From Sorex araneus (Eukaryota > Chordata > Mammalia > Eulipotyphla > Soricidae), in the NCBI RefSeq assembly GCF_027595985.1, contig NC_073305.1, positions 86,980,626 through 87,044,625 on the forward strand: a stretch of DNA of 64,000 nucleotides, read 5' to 3'. Every line of letters begins with the position of its first letter. Within the stretch, counting starts at the first letter, position 1. The position numbers were made by a program, and so were the translations under genes. The notes under the pieces were generated by a model. The model was given only the letters and a program-made list of their open reading frames with translations. It was not told where the DNA came from and ran no database searches. Shown here piece after piece: positions 12,510-23,490 of this stretch.

Positions 12510-12779
12510 GGCAGTGTCTGGGTAATGGATGCAGTGGGGATCGGCCAGTGAGGTATTTATCTGGCTTCAATAGGGTGGGGTGGGGCGTTTGGGTTTGACC
12601 TTTTCCCTCAGATGCCGGAGATTGGAGGAGGCAGACAGGTGATTTTGTTTCCGGGTCTCATTGAACCTATAGTTCAAGGTCGCAAAGTTCTGCTTTTGTG
12701 GTTTTGTGGGGCTTCACTCGTGCGTGAGGTTCAGCCCAAGTGTCTGGAGAGTGGCCTGGAGCGTGGCAGTGGTTGGGTA
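12510..12779 (-). repeat. Family X-like segment inside a composite insertion
   Basis: Read on minus, the right part (ggccactctccagacacttg, then ctgaacctcacgcacgagtg) parallels the X sense sequence. It is directly joined to the RTE piece at 12,780. Both lie inside one near-TSD (12,500-12,509 and 13,352-13,361, 9 of 10 bases). Confidence 0.5.
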
Positions 12780-13351
12780 GTGGAATGCCTTCAAGAGCGT
12801 TGAAGAAGTGGTTAAGAGGATAAAGAACCTCCAACTCTGGGCACATCTTTTCGATTCCACCATTCTTCCTGCACTAACATATACCTCAGAGACCTGGGCC
12901 TTATGCAAACAGGATGAGAACACTATTCGGGTATCCCAAAGAAGAATCAAAAGAGCTATACTAGGAGTATCACATCTCACTCAAATGAGAGAAGGAATCC
13001 GGAGTTCTGACCTCCATCAACGGTCAAGAATCTGGGACGTTGTCTCGTTTCCCAAGGCATCAAAAATCAGATGGGCTGGTCATGTAATGTGATTCAGAGA
13101 TGACCACTGGACTAGAGCTGTTACCGACTGGATTCCACTGGATGTCAAAAGACCGCGTGGCCACCCACCAACTAGATGGTCAGATTTCTTTGTCAAATCC
13201 CTGGATGAACAATTTGAGGCTGTTCCTGTGCCTGGAGCAAGCAGATATCATAGGGCTGCACTAGCACGTGACAGGGACAAATGGCAACATTACTGGCGCC
13301 TGCTCAAGCATATCAAAGATCAATGAGACAAGAAGTGATGCAAGTGAAGTG
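12780..13351 (+). mobile_element. RTE-clade LINE, 3' fragment
   Basis: Translates to AHLFDSTILPALTYTSETWA, then LGVSHLTQMREGIRSSDL and KIRWAGHVM, the C-terminal region of RTE-clade reverse transcriptases. A stop follows VM and the 3' end reads cattactggcgcctgctcaa then repeated aagtgat. The same region is seen at 51,393-52,560 in the other orientation. It inserted into L1 ORF2. Confidence 0.9.
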
Positions 13352-13985
13352 ATGATACTGTATTTAAAAAATCCTAAAGAATCTACAAAAAAAGCTCCTG
13401 AAAACAGTAGATTTGTATAGTAACGTGGCAGGTTCCAATCAATACCCAAGAGTCCATGACTTTCTTATATACAAATAATGAAAGAGAAGAAAGAGATATT
13501 AGAAAAACAATCCTGTTCATAGTTGTATCTAAGAAAATCAAGCATACCTCAGTATCAACTTAACTAAAGAAGTGAAAGACTTATACAAAGAAAACTACAA
13601 AACACTAATTCAAGAAATAAAAGAGAATACAAATAAATGAAAATGAAAACCCCCTGATCATGAATTGGGAGACTTAACATTGTCAAAATGGCAATACTCC
13701 CCATAGCATTATATAGATTCAATGTGAAGTCCCTGTAAGGATACCCATGATATTTTTTTTAAAAAAAATAGAACAAACATTCTTGAAATTCATATGGAAC
13801 AATAAACTCCCATGAATAGCTAAAGCAATCCTTTGGGAAAAAGAAGATGGGAGGCATCACCTTCCCCAACATCAAATGTACTAAAAGCTATAGTAAGAAA
13901 AACAGCACTGTATTGGAACAGTAGATAATATTCAGTCTGTGACCAAATTACCCAACAATGCTTTTCTCAGAATAATCCCAATCAT
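13352..13985 (+). mobile_element. L1 ORF2 fragment, right part
   Basis: Continues the L1 reading from 12,509 (atactgtatttaaaaaatcc). It runs through typical L1 stretches such as acttatacaaagaaaactac and gaattgggagacttaacatt. Frameshifts and stops throughout. Confidence 0.85.
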
Positions 13986-14000
13986 TAAGTGATACATAAC

Positions 14001-14042
14001 TATATCATCATCAACATCATCATCATCATCATCATCATCATC
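14001..14042. repeat. (CAT)n microsatellite
   Basis: About ten atc units directly preceding the antisense SINE tail. It may have grown from the SINE's own short tandem tail. Confidence 0.8.
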
Positions 14043-14285
14043 CTGTTGATCATCAAATTTTTTGAGCAGTCTCAGTAACGTCTCCATTCGTCCTAGCCCT
14101 GAGATTTTAGAAGCCTTTCTTTACTCATCCTTCCCAATGGTGCCACATTGGAGGCTCTTTCAGGGTCAGGGGAATGAGATCCATCATTGTTATTGGTTTT
14201 GGCATATTGAATACACCATAGGGAGTTTGCAAGGCTCTCCCATGTGGACAGGAAACTCTCGGTAGCTTGCCAGGTTCTCCCAGAG
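14043..14285 (-). mobile_element. SINE type C, 5' part lost
   Basis: Antisense tail, then the extra block ccctgagattttagaagcc to caggggaatgagatc, then the body down to gccaggttctcccagagg. The tRNA head is missing. Confidence 0.8.
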
Positions 14286-14543
14286 GAAGAACTAGGCTAT
14301 AAGATGTTGCTTCCAGGAACTTTATTTTGCAATCTCTGGATGTTGGCTGTTGGTGGGATTACATGGCACCAGGGACAGTTTGTGGGTGTGACTGCCTAGC
14401 TACTGGAAAATGGGGGATCTGGGCAGAAGAGGCCCTGACCCAATCCGAACAGTCTTGGAAATCTCAGCCCAAGGTCCCACACACCTTGGGCTGATATATG
14501 TATATATACATATATGTGTGTATATATGTATATATACATATAT
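14286..14543. other. Unassigned stretch plus TA-rich repeat
   Basis: Contains a perfect 12-bp stem, 7-nt loop hairpin at 14,464-14,494 (tcagcccaaggt / accttgggctga), then tatatacata repeats to the SINE at 14,557. Confidence 0.6.
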
Positions 14544-14556
14544 ATACTACATATAT

Positions 14557-14801
14557 CACTGTCATTGTCATCCCGCTGCTCATCGATTTGTTCGAGCGGG
14601 CACCAGTAACATCTCTCATTGTGAATCTTATTGTTACTGTTTTTGGCATATCCAATACACCACAGGTAGCTTGCCAGGCTCTGCCATGCGGGTGTGATAC
14701 TCTCGGTAGCTTGCCGGGCTCTCCGAGAGAGGCAGAGGAATCGAACATGGGTCGGCCTCATGAAAGGTGAACACCCTACCAATGTGCTATTGCTCCAGCC
14801 C
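14557..14801 (-). mobile_element. SINE type B, young copy
   Basis: Near-consensus antisense copy inserted in TA-rich DNA. An exact 13-base TSD atactacatatat lies at 14,544-14,556 and 14,802-14,814. Confidence 0.95.
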
Positions 14802-14814
14802 ATACTACATATAT

Positions 14815-14981
14815 ATACATATATATAGTAGAATATCATTCCGCCATAAAAAAAGAAAATCCTGCCACTTTTGACAACATGGATGACATCTGAGAACACT
14901 GGTTTGACTGTAAATAGTCAGAAAAAGACAAATACTGTATGACTTCACCCATATATGGAATCTTTAAAAAAAAAAAACACT
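14815..14981 (+). mobile_element. L1 ORF2 end and 3'UTR fragment
   Basis: gaatatcattccgccataaa, gacaacatggatgacatctg and gacaaatactgtatgacttc are the classic L1 3' wording. It ends in an A run. It could be the 3' end of the L1 at 12,345-13,985, split by later insertions. Confidence 0.8.
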
Positions 14982-15142
14982 AGGCCACAGAGATAATACA
15001 AGATTTAATGTACTTTCCTTGCATGTGACTGGCTTTGTTCAAATTTCCAGGTCCACATATGGTCCCCCAAGCCATCACTCTGAACAGAGTCAGGAAGAGC
15101 CCCTGAGCACCAATGTGTGTGACCCACCCAAAAGCAAAAAAA
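14982..15142 (+). mobile_element. SINE type A, diverged
   Basis: Head aggccacagagataataca, body tatggtcccccaagcc, end gtgtgacccacccaaaagc. Confidence 0.75.
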
Positions 15143-15314
15143 ATAAATTTTAATTCATAAAAACAGAGAAAAAATTATTATTTCCAGAGATATGTGTTGG
15201 GAGGGAGGGTGAGAAGATTTAAGAAAAGTAGTAAAAAGATGCAAATTTCTAATCATAAAATATATTTTAAAGATATATTGTGTATATTTGGAAATTGCTA
15301 CAAAAACAGGTCTT

Positions 15315-15460
15315 GGAGACCAAAGAAATAGCTCCAAGGACTAGAGCTTTATATGTAGGAGCCTAGTTTTGATCCCTGGGACCCCACGGTGTCACAAGCA
15401 ATACCAGGAATGATCTCAAAGCACTTGAGCTGAGTACTTCTCCCATCCAAGTAGGTCTGA
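15315..15460 (+). mobile_element. SINE type A, degenerate
   Basis: Head gagaccaaagaaatagctcc, box B-like gttttgatccc, body aataccaggaatgatctc. Tail lost. Confidence 0.6.
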
Positions 15461-15464
15461 AAAG

Positions 15465-15775
15465 TTCTCATATCTGCATCTTCTCCCTCTCCCCTCCACT
15501 CTCTTTCTTTCCTTCTACTCCCTATATGTTGGGGCCAAGGTTGATCTGGGCATTCTTCCTGTAAACCATTGAATTTTCTGATTCAGTTACTCTAAATACC
15601 ACATGTAAGTGATAGCATCCTGTGTTTATTCTTTTTCTTCTGGCTTTTTTTACTTAAATGATGTCTTAGAGTTCTATCTATGTTGCAACAAATTGCATGA
15701 CTTCATCATTACTTACAGCTGTGTAGTATTCCATTTGCATGTATACCACACTTATCTGTCGGAGGTCAGGGAATT
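15465..15775 (-). mobile_element. L1 3' region, antisense
   Basis: Contains gtgtagtattccatttgcat and accacactta, the antisense of the L1 3' part. The left part (ccctatatgttggggccaag) recurs almost unchanged at about 33,235, marking it as dispersed. Confidence 0.6.
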
Positions 15776-15889
15776 AGTTATAAAGGTGGTGTTAAGGAAT
15801 AACAGAGCCAAATATCCAAACCACAGAGTCATAAAAACTGAAATCAAGAGACACAATAACTGAACTTAGAAAGGTCTAAAGAAGGTAGG

Positions 15890-16060
15890 CTGGGGATGGG
15901 GCAGTGTTATGAGGGGGGAGCCTGGGAATACAGGTGGAGGTAAGTTAACACTGGTAGTAGGATCACTGCTACAATATTGCATGGCTAAACTCAACTATAA
16001 ATAACTTTGTAAATCATGGTGCTTGAATTAAAAATTAAACTGAAAAAGTTCTTATGACAA
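15890..16060 (+). mobile_element. L1-like 3' tail fragment
   Basis: Ends aactttgtaaatcatggtgc then ttgaattaaaaattaaa. This matches other fragments in the window ending in a ctttgtaa...ggtgattcaa type motif. Family assignment is tentative. Confidence 0.35.
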
Positions 16061-16460
16061 GAAAAAATTACAATAACATAAGGTAATGGATCTTAACTAA
16101 ACTTACTAAAGTAGTCACTTCACAATACATATATGTGCATAATTCTAATAACTGCACATAATAAATGTGATAGTATGTAGTATGTGGTGGGAAAATAAAA
16201 AACCTCTAATCTCTCACATGCCTGTTGTCTGATTCTTGGTCAGATTTCTGTTACAGTTATATGTCAGTACATTTGCCAATGGTACATAAGACCATTTAGA
16301 TAAAAATGTAAAAGTGAAAAACAAAGCAGACATGTTATTTTGATCACAAAAAAATCAAACTAATAATTAAAATAGGGCTTTTTGAAAATAATAATTTAAA
16401 TGGGTAGTTCTCAGTTGGAAACTCATGAACAGGTTGTTACTTCAGGGGGATATAGTCTGC
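16061..16460. other. Intergenic, AT-rich
   Basis: No gene or clear repeat seen. Confidence 0.5.
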
Positions 16461-16461
16461 C

Positions 16462-16718
16462 CAGTCCATTATGGACTGGAGCTATAGCACAGCAGGTAGG
16501 GCGTTTGCTTTGCATGCAGCCGACGTAGGTTTGATTCCTCTGTCCCTCTCGGAGAGTCCAGCAAGCTACTAAGAGTATCCCCACTGCATGACAAAGCCTG
16601 GCAAGCTACCCATGGTGTATTCATTATGCCAAAAAGAGTAACAACAAGTCTCACTATGAAGACTTACTGGTGCCGCTAGAGCAAATCGACGAACAACGGG
16701 ATGACACTGCTATAGTGC
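16462..16718 (+). mobile_element. SINE type B with 5' snap-back
   Basis: Full copy with tail atgacactgctatagtgc. An 11-base TSD tatagtctgcc lies at 16,451-16,461 and 16,719-16,729. The element is preceded by a short inverted copy of its own 5' end (ccagtccat against atggactgg). Confidence 0.88.
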
Positions 16719-16774
16719 TATAGTCTGCCAAGATGTCATATGGTTTAAATCTATGCTTGACATAGAATTAAAAT

Positions 16775-17505
16775 TATTATTTTTGGAGAACAATACACCA
16801 TAGAGATGCCTCCAGACCCCACACCAGTCTGTTTCCTCCGGGGCAACCTGGGGGAGGGCAGGTGAGTTCTTCTCCCAGCCCCAACAGAGCGCTGGCAGCC
16901 AAAAGCCTCCAGAACTCAATCTCAGCCATACTCATGGCTGCTCTCCACAGACTCAGATGAGCTTCATCCATGAGTGAATCTGCTGAAAAACCCAGGTATG
17001 TGGGACTTGTGGCTGAAATCTCCAGGCTGATACAGGGTCGAAAATGGATCTTTTCCCCCCATATCTCTGTGCTTCTGCTAGCCCAGCAGTCTCTCCCAGG
17101 AACTACCTCTGGCACCATTTAAACTTATTTACGGCCATGATCCGGAGACTCCCAAATAAATCTCTTGGAAGAGAGCAACATGGAATGATATGCTATAGAG
17201 ATGCCTCTAGACCCCAAAGTCACAGTACAGTTTAAAAAATAATAATAATAAATTAACCTCAGCTGTATAACAGTATTTAAAAATTATAGAATTTCTGGAG
17301 CATGCAGTCATATCTGTGGCCATGCTATATCTCATATTCTATACCACTGATGTACCAAGAGTAGTGCACATGACATTTGATGGGGTATAAAGTAGAATGC
17401 AACCCATCTCGGAAAGAATGTATATGTATATATATACATATATATACACATATATACACATATATACATTCTTTATATATACACATATACATTCTTTATA
17501 TATAC

Positions 17506-17539
<34 letters not shown>

Positions 17540-17640
17540 GGTTCAACTTTTAACAGCATGTTAGTAATCTCTTATGCAACAGTTCAATGGTTCCAGGGTG
17601 AAATACAACAATCTTAACAAACTTTCTCTGACCTTTCTTT
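16775..17640 (+). repeat. Family X retroposon, copy 3, with TA/CA repeat
   Basis: Longest X copy. The phrase agagatgcctccagacccc occurs near 16,803 and again, altered, near 17,199. Then cacatgacatttgatggggt, a tatataca/CA microsatellite at 17,420-17,540 and the downstream X stretch gttagtaatctcttatgcaa. Coding potential is absent. Confidence 0.75.
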
Positions 17641-17795
17641 CTCACAAAGAGCATAAACCTCAGAGAAGATTGCATGGTTCAGCAATTACAATACTGGCAA
17701 GTGATTCCTGTAGATCTTCATCAACAAGCCAATAATTACAAAAATCCAGAACTGACCACCCACTGCCTATTATAAACAAAAAATTAAAAAGTATT

Positions 17796-17970
17796 GGGGG
17801 CCGGAGCGATAGCACAGCGGGTAGGGCGTTTGCCTTGCACGCGGCCGACCCGGGTTCGACCCTCGGCATCCCATATGGTCCCCCAAGCACCGCCAGGAGT
17901 AATTCCTGAGTGCAAAGCCAGGAGTAACCCCTGAGCATCGCTGGGTGTGACCCAAAAAGCAAAAAAAAAA
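17796..17970 (+). mobile_element. SINE type A, consensus-like
   Basis: One of the least diverged copies: ggccggagcgatagcacagc, box B gggttcgaccc. An exact 15-base TSD aaattaaaaagtatt lies at 17,781-17,795 and 17,971-17,985. Confidence 0.97.
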
Positions 17971-17989
17971 AAATTAAAAAGTATTAACT

Positions 17990-19060
17990 CAAGCCATGCC
18001 TCAATTTTCTTATTTCATCAATAACACTAAATAGTCCTTGAGTCACAAAGTATTTATTTAATGACAGTCATTACAATTGAATGAGTGAATGCGTATAAAT
18101 TAGTTTTATTCTATTACAATCTTTCAACAATCATATGGTTTTCAATAAGAGAGTTCCAGTACTATTAATAGGAAATTACAAGTTTTTCATGTTCTGTACA
18201 GCAGAATTTAACCATATTTTTACCTAGTGAAACTCAACCCTCAAATGACTAGACATTTGCTTCTTCCAAGTCCTTAAACCCAAATCATGATTCTTAGTAG
18301 ACCTATTAAAACTAAAAAAGTAACACATCTGAAAGGAAAGGCCTGGGTCCTTTTAGAATTAATTCTATTTTTCATTTGCTTGTAAATACTATACTAGAAG
18401 TTTGGAATCCCATATGTAAGTATCATCAAAAGCAAGTGACAGAAACAAATCTTGCTTTCTCAATGGAGTCCAGTTGGGGTTTGAGGCAACCGCAGAAAGT
18501 AACCAGGTATTTTACAAGTGGTCTGTGGGAAAACTGGGTCCTTTTTTTCTCTCTTAGAAGTTGAAAGGCCCAGAAGTGCCAAATCAGCAGGTGTCCAGGA
18601 CCCCCCCCCCAAATTCTTGATTAATGAATTTGGATTTTAAGGATTTTCTATTTACGGTATCCCTTCTAAGAAGACCAGCCACACAGTGACCGTACCCTAT
18701 CATCCCACACATGTCACCATCCAAATCTGTGCCTTCCAGAGTTGGTTTCTGTTAAAGTCAAGAGAATGTGGTTGTAGGAAATGGTCACATGGCTTCTGGT
18801 ATTGTCACCACTAAAAAGCAAGGTTGGTCCTTTTCTTCGGGCATGTGAAAAACTGTGGTGTGTCACCTACAAACTGCCTATAAGGAAACCACAGAGGTGA
18901 ACCAGTAGAGGAGAAAATCTCTGAGCTTTGTGATAGCCATAACACCAGAACAATTCATAAATCCTTCTTTGTCTGATGCATTGATTTACTAAGCTTTCAA
19001 AATAAGAATCCGAAGGGAGGCACATATTTCATCATCCCTGTTTAAAGAGACAGATTCAAA
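17990..19060. other. Intergenic, repeat-poor
   Basis: No gene recognised. Contains a run of C near 18,600. It is the longest stretch in the left part free of clear transposon sequence. Confidence 0.5.
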
Positions 19061-19068
19061 TCATGATT

Positions 19069-19215
19069 TGGGGGTAAGGAGAAGAGAGATAGAAAGGTAG
19101 GTAAAGGCTTTTGCCTTGCATGCAGCTGACCCTGGTTCAATTTCCAGCACTGCCAGGAGTAATTCCTGAGCTCAGAGCCAGGGGTCAGTCCTGAGCATAG
19201 TTAGGTGTAGCCCCT
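19069..19215 (+). mobile_element. SINE type A, diverged
   Basis: aagagagatagaaaggtagg, ccttgcatgcagctgaccc, box B ggttcaatttcc, aggagtaattcctgagctca. The central block with catatggtcccctgagc is deleted. Confidence 0.75.
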
Positions 19216-19284
19216 TTCTCAAAATTTGATGGGTGGGACCACTGACAGCTAGTTCAAATTTATAACTGCTCTAATCCTTTAAAT

Positions 19285-19430
19285 GTATTTTTCTTTCAAT
19301 CCATAACACAATCCTAAAACAATCTCATTTTAGAGGAAACTGAGACTCAAAGAAATTCAATAATTCCTCCAAGAAGGCTATAACTACGAACATACACTGA
19401 GCATTTTAACCTGGAAGTCAACCGAAAACT
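19285..19430 (+). mobile_element. MIR fragment
   Basis: tctcattttagaggaaactg then agactcaaagaaattcaata follows the MIR core and 3' part, an ancient SINE shared by mammals. Confidence 0.65.
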
Positions 19431-20205
19431 TTTATTCATATATAATATAGTTTATAATTATTTAGAAAATAATCAAAACAGCTATAATCATCTAATTTTC
19501 CTAAGAAAAAACTTAAGTGTGAAAAAATTAAATATAACTAAAAAATTTTATTCACTCACTTGAAAGAATACTATATAGTTATCAAAAATTGTTGTGAACA
19601 CTAGACAGACCCATAGAAGTAGATAAAATATAACATCCGGCACCTCCGGCACCAAGATGCATGTGCTACACTGTTATGCCATGATCTTTGATATGGTGGG
19701 TATATTTGCATAGTACGAGAGAAAACATGACTGTTTTGCAGGTAGTCAGATTTTAATGCTCAAATCACAGTCTTTTTAAAAATCTTCGTTTCAAAATACT
19801 TTCTCTTCACTACTGAACGAAATTCTCAAGCTCAGCGCCCACTACACAGCTGCTACTAAGCCCACGCATCACAGCTTTTGAGGCACACATTTTTCATTAC
19901 TCTTTACCAATTGCAAGATACATTTTCTGCATCTGGAATAGTAAACAGAGGTGTGCTTCTGAAAGAACTGTGAGTAGATCACCAGTGTCCCTGTAAATCA
20001 AGGCTTAACCCTGAGAACCTTCTCACACCTCTGAGATCTAATATGTACATAAAACAGCATAGTCCCTGAGATACATTGTCAACATTCAGTACACATGAAC
20101 TCTTATTTTTGTATCATTTTGATTATTCTTAGCAATCATCAATGGAATTATTATTGAGCTCAACTCCTTAAGTCACATTAATACTTCAGACAGAAAAAGT
20201 AAGGC
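19431..20205. other. Intergenic, no gene seen
   Basis: AT-rich, no recognised coding or repeat signal. Confidence 0.45.
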
Positions 20206-20209
20206 CCTA

Positions 20210-20410
20210 GGGAGCCAGAGAGATAGTATAGGCATTAAGGCACTTGCCTTGCACATGACTGACTGGGGTCCATTTCCCAGCACCAAATATGGTACCCCAA
20301 GCAATACCAGAAGTGATTCCTGAGCATAGAGCGAGGAGTAATCCCTGAGCATTACCAGGGGTAGTCCAAAACAAGCAGACAAGAATGATAAGAAAAGAAA
20401 AAAAGAAAAA
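20210..20410 (+). mobile_element. SINE type A with purine tail
   Basis: Head gagccagagagatagtatag, body to caggggtagtccaaaacaag, then an expanded A/G tail. Confidence 0.8.
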
Positions 20411-20567
20411 AGAAAAGGAAGAAGAAAGGGTTTGTTGCAAATATAATTACATAAGATGCAAAATTAAGATTTGATCAATACAATCTCTCTCATTGCAACA
20501 CTCATAAATATAAAGCTTAAGTGAAGAAGAAAATTCTCTGTGCATAATGTTTGTTTTTGCTGTAGTT

Positions 20568-20808
20568 CATCACTGTCATCACTGTCATCCCATTGCTCAT
20601 CAATTTGCTCAAGGGGGCACCGGTTAAGTCTCCATTGTGAGACTTCTTGTTCCTGTTTTTGGCATAGCGAATACGCCAGAGGTAGCTTGCCAGGTTTTGC
20701 GGTGTGGGCGGGATACTCTCGGTAGCTTGCCGAGGGACAGCAGAATTGAACCCCGGGTCGGCCACGCGCGAAGCAAACGCCCTACCCACTGTGCTATTGC
20801 TCCTGCTC
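20568..20808 (-). mobile_element. SINE type B
   Basis: Antisense tail catcactgtcatcactgtca, body with ggcatagcgaatacgcc, head ending gtgctattgctcctgctcc. A block is missing after gtagcttgccgag. Confidence 0.88.
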
Positions 20809-20825
20809 CTACCATTAATTGGGAC

Positions 20826-20868
20826 AAATCTCTCACTGTCTTCCTGGATACTCCTTAAGGAAGAAGTG
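20826..20868. repeat. Local duplicate, copy 1 (copy 2 at 22,416-22,459)
   Basis: Both copies read cctggatactccttaaggaa with similar flanks (tctcactgt before, gtgg/gtga after). They are about 1.6 kb apart in direct orientation. Flanking SINEs obscure any wider homology. Confidence 0.75.
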
Positions 20869-20871
20869 GTT

Positions 20872-21036
20872 TGGTTTTTGGGACACACCTAGAGATGCTC
20901 AGAGCTTACTCTTGGCTCTGTGCTGAGGGATCACTCCTGCTGGGATTTAGGGGACCATATGGGGTACTAGGGATTGAACCTAGGGTAGGCTGCCTGCAAG
21001 TCAAGTATCTTACCCACTGTACCATCTCTCTAGCTC
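20872..21036 (-). mobile_element. SINE type A
   Basis: ggacacacctagagatgctc, ggggaccatatggggtacta, antisense head ending accatctctctagctcc. Confidence 0.85.
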
Positions 21037-21497
21037 CATAACTTAATAAATTATTAACAGGATGACAGTCTTAGAAGAGTTAATGTGGCTACAGAGAAAG
21101 TTTTATGCTTTATCCTTCTAGAATTTATTGAAATAATTTAAAATTAGTTTTTTGGAGATAAACGAAAATAATTTCCATTTTTTAATGTGATCTTGTAAAA
21201 TTTGCATTTTCCACTTTTTTAGTGTTTCTGTCACTCAACGACTAATAAAGATTATTAAACTTGGATGATATAACCAGGTTTTAATAACTAGAAACTGTAC
21301 TGCATCTTTTCAAAAAATACAAGTTATTTTCTTGAAATTCAATGTAATCAATAAGAATTATTAAAATGACACAAAATAGGAAATAATTTGGTTCCCCGAT
21401 AGTTATTGGAATTTATGAGAAAGACTGCCAGTCTATACTGGCTTAGCAGGAAATGAGTTAACTAAAAAGAATGAATGTGCGAAGTTTTACCTAGGGG

Positions 21498-21660
21498 AGC
21501 TGGAGCGATAGTACAATGGGTAGGGCATTTGCCTTGCATGCGGCCAACACAGGTTCGATTCCCAGCATTCCATACGGTCCCCTGAGCACCACCAGGAGTA
21601 ATTCCTGAGTGCAGAGCCAGGAGTAACCCCTATGCATCACTGGGTGTGACCCAAAAGGCC
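21498..21660 (+). mobile_element. SINE type A seeding a microsatellite
   Basis: gggagctggagcgatagtac, box B ggttcgattcc, end tgtgacccaaaaggcc. The A tail has expanded into the purine tract that follows. Confidence 0.92.
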
Positions 21661-22072
21661 AAACAATAGAAAAGGAAAGAAAAGGAAAGAAAAGAAAAGA
21701 AAAGAAAAAAGAAAAGAAAAGAAAAGAAAAGAAAAGAAAAGAAAAGAAAAGAAAAGAAAAGAAAAGAAAAGAAAAGAAAAGAAAGAAAAGAAAGGGAAAG
21801 GGAAAGGGAAAGGGAAAGGGAAAGGGAAAGGGAAAGGGAAAGGGAAAGGGAAAGGGAAAGGGAAAGGGAAGGGAAGGGAAGGGAAGGGAAGGGAAGGGAA
21901 GGGAAGGGAAGGAAGGAAAGGAAAGGAAAGGAAAGGAAAGGAAAGGAAAGGAAAGGAAAGGAAAGGAAAGGAAAGGAAAGGAAAGGAAAGGAAAGGAAAG
22001 GAAAGGAAAGGAAAGGAAAGGAAAGGAAAAGGAAAGGAAAGGAAAGGAAAGGAAAGGAAAGGAAAGGAAAAG
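21661..22072. repeat. 412-bp pure purine tract
   Basis: In order: (gaaaa)n, (gggaaa)n, (gggaa)n and (ggaaa)n blocks, almost all A and G on the plus strand. The apparent long Phe/Ser/Leu/Pro minus frames are repeat artefacts. Confidence 0.97.
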
Positions 22073-22079
22073 TTACCTT

Positions 22080-23300
22080 GTACCAAACTCTCAATCTTCC
22101 CTTTTTAACAGATTTTACTCCAGTGAAGTTAATACCATTGTACTATGTTGATATCTTGTGCACTTAAAAACACACTATTTTATAAAGAACACAGTCAGCT
22201 AAGGAGTATTTCTAGTAGTGGTAAGAATATCATTTTGAAGCTCTGAAATTCAAAGAAATATAGCTGCTTTTCTCTTTTTAATAGCTGTTAGATAATAATT
22301 ATGTTCCCACTACATCCAAGAAATGTTCACAAATATAAAGCATAAATAAAAAATAAAATTCTGCATACTTAAATATTTCTTTTCACTCTATGCAGTAGGG
22401 CCAGTATCCCTATCTAATTTCTCACTGTTTTCCTGGATACTCCTTAAGGAAGGAGTGATTTTGAGTATTTTTGTGACACTATGAAGGTTAGAAATCATCA
22501 GCTTCAAAGGTACCACTTTGTCAATCTTCCTTTCCTTGCCACCAACCAGAGTATTAAAGAAAACGTTCCTATGACTGAGACTTAGTATGTTCCTTTGTAC
22601 ACTAAGGAGAATCCAGCTGCATGTGTAAACTTCTATAATTTATTGAATGAATAATGCCTTTCTTCCAATTTATAGCAATGAGATATACGTTTGATATCAA
22701 AAGGAATATTTTAATGTTTTAAATCTGTAGTTTCTTCTATTTAAACTAATTTAAGGTGATTTGAACAAAGTCACTATAAAATACTAGCATTGTAAGTTAC
22801 AAATATAAAAGTTTTTGGTTAAGCCATTTCAATTACTTATATGTGTACATATAAGGAATAATTGGAGAGTCTATATTTCATATATCCCTGAGGAATAATA
22901 CAACTGTGTTATTTTGGATTTTGATCTTTGTTTGTTTGGTTTGTTAGATTTGGGTGCAATTCTCAGGGTTGCTGAGGGACTAAGAAGTCCCAAGAATAGA
23001 AACCCAGGATTTCTCAGGCAAAGATGCACGTCAGCCCTTTGTGCTCCTCACTGGCCCCCAACATCAAAGTGGGTAAGCATAAATATTAATTCTCAGGCAG
23101 AGGGAGTGGTGAAAGTTACACGCATGAAGAGGAATAAAGTTAGACTCCTGAAAGTCCAACTTTTGATCACTTTGTCCATCAGTGATAAGCCATAAAAAAA
23201 TTAAAACTTTTAAATATCAGTTTAAAGATTATTGATATCCAAAAAGTTGGCTCAAAATTTTTGGGGACCAAACAAGCAAAACAGGAAAACAAAGTTCTGT
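22080..23300. other. Intergenic, no gene seen
   Basis: Holds the second copy of the 44-bp local duplicate at 22,416-22,459. A degraded antisense SINE may lie near 22,925-23,040 (ggttgctgagggactaagaa). Otherwise AT-rich. Confidence 0.45.
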
Positions 23301-23314
23301 GCCCTCTGGGGTAA

Positions 23315-23490
23315 TGACTAGCATTTACTAAGTGCCTACCATCCAGAGGACAGTATGTATGAAGCATTCATTTAACTTATACACACTCTTTAAAATAGAA
23401 ACATTTAACAAATGAGGAGATTGACTCTCAGAAGGACTCCAGTGTCTAAAGTCATTCAGCCAGAAAATGGTAGAATCAAGTTCCAAAGTC
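23315..23490 (+). mobile_element. MIR fragment
   Basis: catttactaagtgcctacca, aacaaatgaggagattgact and aagtcattcagccagaaaat follow MIR from core to 3' part in order. Confidence 0.8.

Noticed and set aside
14464-14494. 12-bp stem hairpin as a terminator or RNA element
   Set aside because: Short hairpins of this size are expected by chance in 64 kb; no gene is nearby.
21630-22094. Two long overlapping minus frames (about 150 codons)
   Set aside because: Purine-tract artefacts over a SINE tail.
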